Source of the DNA: Porticoccaceae bacterium
Lineage (GTDB): Bacteria > Pseudomonadota > Gammaproteobacteria > Pseudomonadales > Porticoccaceae
Direction: 5' to 3'
NCBI GenBank assembly: GCA_024639885.1
Contig: JAHEGD010000003.1
Coordinates: 62,001 to 126,000 of the forward strand
Length of the DNA: 64,000 bases
The notes under the pieces were generated by a model, which had not been told where the DNA came from, did not search any database, and saw only the letters and a list, made by a program, of their open reading frames with translations. The translations under genes were made by a program, and so were the position numbers. Each line of letters starts with the position of its first letter. Position 1 is the first letter of the stretch. Shown piece by piece: positions 63,221 through 64,000 of the stretch.

Positions 63221-64000
63221 CTAGAGCACGCCCCGCGGGTAGGAGCCGAGCAGTTTCAAATCGGCGACCTTGCCGCTCAGCTGGTCGAGCAGCGCGGCGA
63301 TTTCGGGCTGCTCGGCGTGGCCGGCGAAGTCGATAAAGAACAGGTAGTTCCACTTGCCGCTGCGCGACGGGCGGGTCTCGATACGGGTCAGGTCGACACC
63401 GTGCTGGCGGAACGGCTCGAGCAGCTCGTGGAGTGCGCCGGGCTGGTTGCGCACCGCCACCAGTATCGAGCTCTTGTCGTCGCCGCTCGGCGGCACCGCC
63501 TCGCGGCCGATGATCAGAAAGCGCGTCGAATTGTCCGGCAGGTCTTCAATACGCTCCCAGATTTTACTCAACCCGTAGAGCTGGCAGGACATATCGCCGG
63601 CGATCGCCGCCGAGTTCCACTCGCCGGCGACCCGCTTGGCCGCCTCGGCGTTGCTGCTGACCGCAACCCGCTCAATATTGGGGTAGTTGGCGTCGAGCCA
63701 CTTGCGGCACTGCGCCAGCGACTGGGCGTGCGAGTAGACCCGGGTAATGTTGTCGCGGTTGGTGTTGGGGCCGACCATAAAGTGGTGGTGGATACGCAGC
63801 TCGACCTCGCCGCAGATATGCAGCGAGGAGTCGACAAAGCTGTCGAGGGTGTTGGAGACCACCCCTTCGGTCGAGTTTTCGACCGGCACCACACCGTAGT
63901 TACAGGAGCCCGCGATCACATCGCGGAACACCTCATCGATGGCGCTCTTGGGCACGCTCACTGCCGATTGGCCAAAGTGCTTGAGCGCCGCCTCTTGGGT
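63221..64000 (-). CDS. pheA: Chorismate mutase/prephenate dehydratase PheA, C-terminal part
   Basis: At least 259 codons, open through the right edge of the window; the frame upstream of the first ATG-like codon reads TQEAALKHFGQSA, a prephenate dehydratase motif, so the gene continues beyond 64,000. The dehydratase domain shows VPVENSTEGVV and STRFLIIGREA. The ACT regulatory domain follows with GALHELLEPFRQHGVDLTRIETRP split over two strands, where phenylalanine binds. It is 25 bp upstream of tyrA-aroA, in the usual serC-pheA-tyrA/aroA-cmk-rpsA order. Confidence 0.95.
   Translation of the reverse strand, partial: TQEAALKHFGQSAVSVPKSAIDEVFRDVIAGSCNYGVVPVENSTEGVVSNTLDSFVDSSLHICGEVELRIHHHFMVGPNTNRDNITRVYSHAQSLAQCRKWLDANYPNIERVAVSSNAEAAKRVAGEWNSAAIAGDMSCQLYGLSKIWERIEDLPDNSTRFLIIGREAVPPSGDDKSSILVAVRNQPGALHELLEPFRQHGVDLTRIETRPSRSGKWNYLFFIDFAGHAEQPEIAALLDQLSGKVADLKLLGSYPRGVL

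Overview
The window is chromosomal DNA of a GC-rich gammaproteobacterium. It has two parts: about 48 kb of catabolic accessory genes (1 to about 48,250) and about 16 kb of conserved housekeeping genes (about 48,290 to 64,000). The housekeeping part holds pheA, a tyrA-aroA fusion, cmk, rpsA, ihfB, comEA, a SPOR-domain gene, priA, rpmE, lapA and pyrF. The tyrA-aroA fusion and the cmk-rpsA-ihfB order point to the Pseudomonadales in the broad sense, including the marine cellvibrionoid lineages. I cannot name the species. No tRNA, rRNA, CRISPR array, insertion sequence or phage gene was seen.

The catabolic part reads as a large steroid (sterol or bile-acid type) degradation locus. Leftmost is a minus-strand operon of ring genes: ipdC, an echA20-type ring D hydrolase, a Rieske oxygenase and a ketosteroid isomerase with its catalytic Tyr and two Asp residues. 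Divergent from it is a plus-strand operon (3,858-9,410): CoA ligase, two acyl-CoA dehydrogenase subunits, an unknown protein and an SDR, ending in a clear terminator. A TonB-dependent receptor follows, then a LysR-controlled cassette (class II aldolase, TauD-type dioxygenase, CoA ligase) of unknown substrate.

The most informative block is 16,643-24,470. A TetR gene lies at the head of chsH2, chsH1, an ltp2-type aldolase, a one-chain MaoC fusion and an SDR, divergent from a FadE26/FadE27-like dehydrogenase pair. Together these form a compact counterpart of the actinobacterial igr side-chain operon: dehydrogenation, hydration, then retro-aldol release of the side chain.

From 24.6 to 48 kb come further redox and transport genes: an AraC regulator, a membrane-protein gene broken by an 8-bp tandem duplication, a FadH/BaiCD-like flavoenzyme, several SDRs, a second MaoC protein, an amidohydrolase-fold protein, an Old Yellow Enzyme, SnoaL-like proteins and a ketosteroid-dehydrogenase-like flavoprotein. 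Divergent from that flavoprotein is a homologue of the eukaryotic steroid 5-alpha-reductases. Then follow a second Rieske oxygenase, a TetR with a perfect palindrome at its promoter, a 3-alpha-hydroxysteroid dehydrogenase, an alpha-methylacyl-CoA racemase, a sulfatase, and a TonB-dependent receptor interrupted by an in-frame amber codon.

The genes fit a scheme of uptake (receptors), optional desulfation, oxidation and reduction at C3 and ring A, CoA activation and C25 epimerisation, side-chain beta-oxidation ending in an aldolase step, Rieske hydroxylation, and C/D-ring opening. The pathway assignments rest on remembered family motifs and gene order, not on searches.
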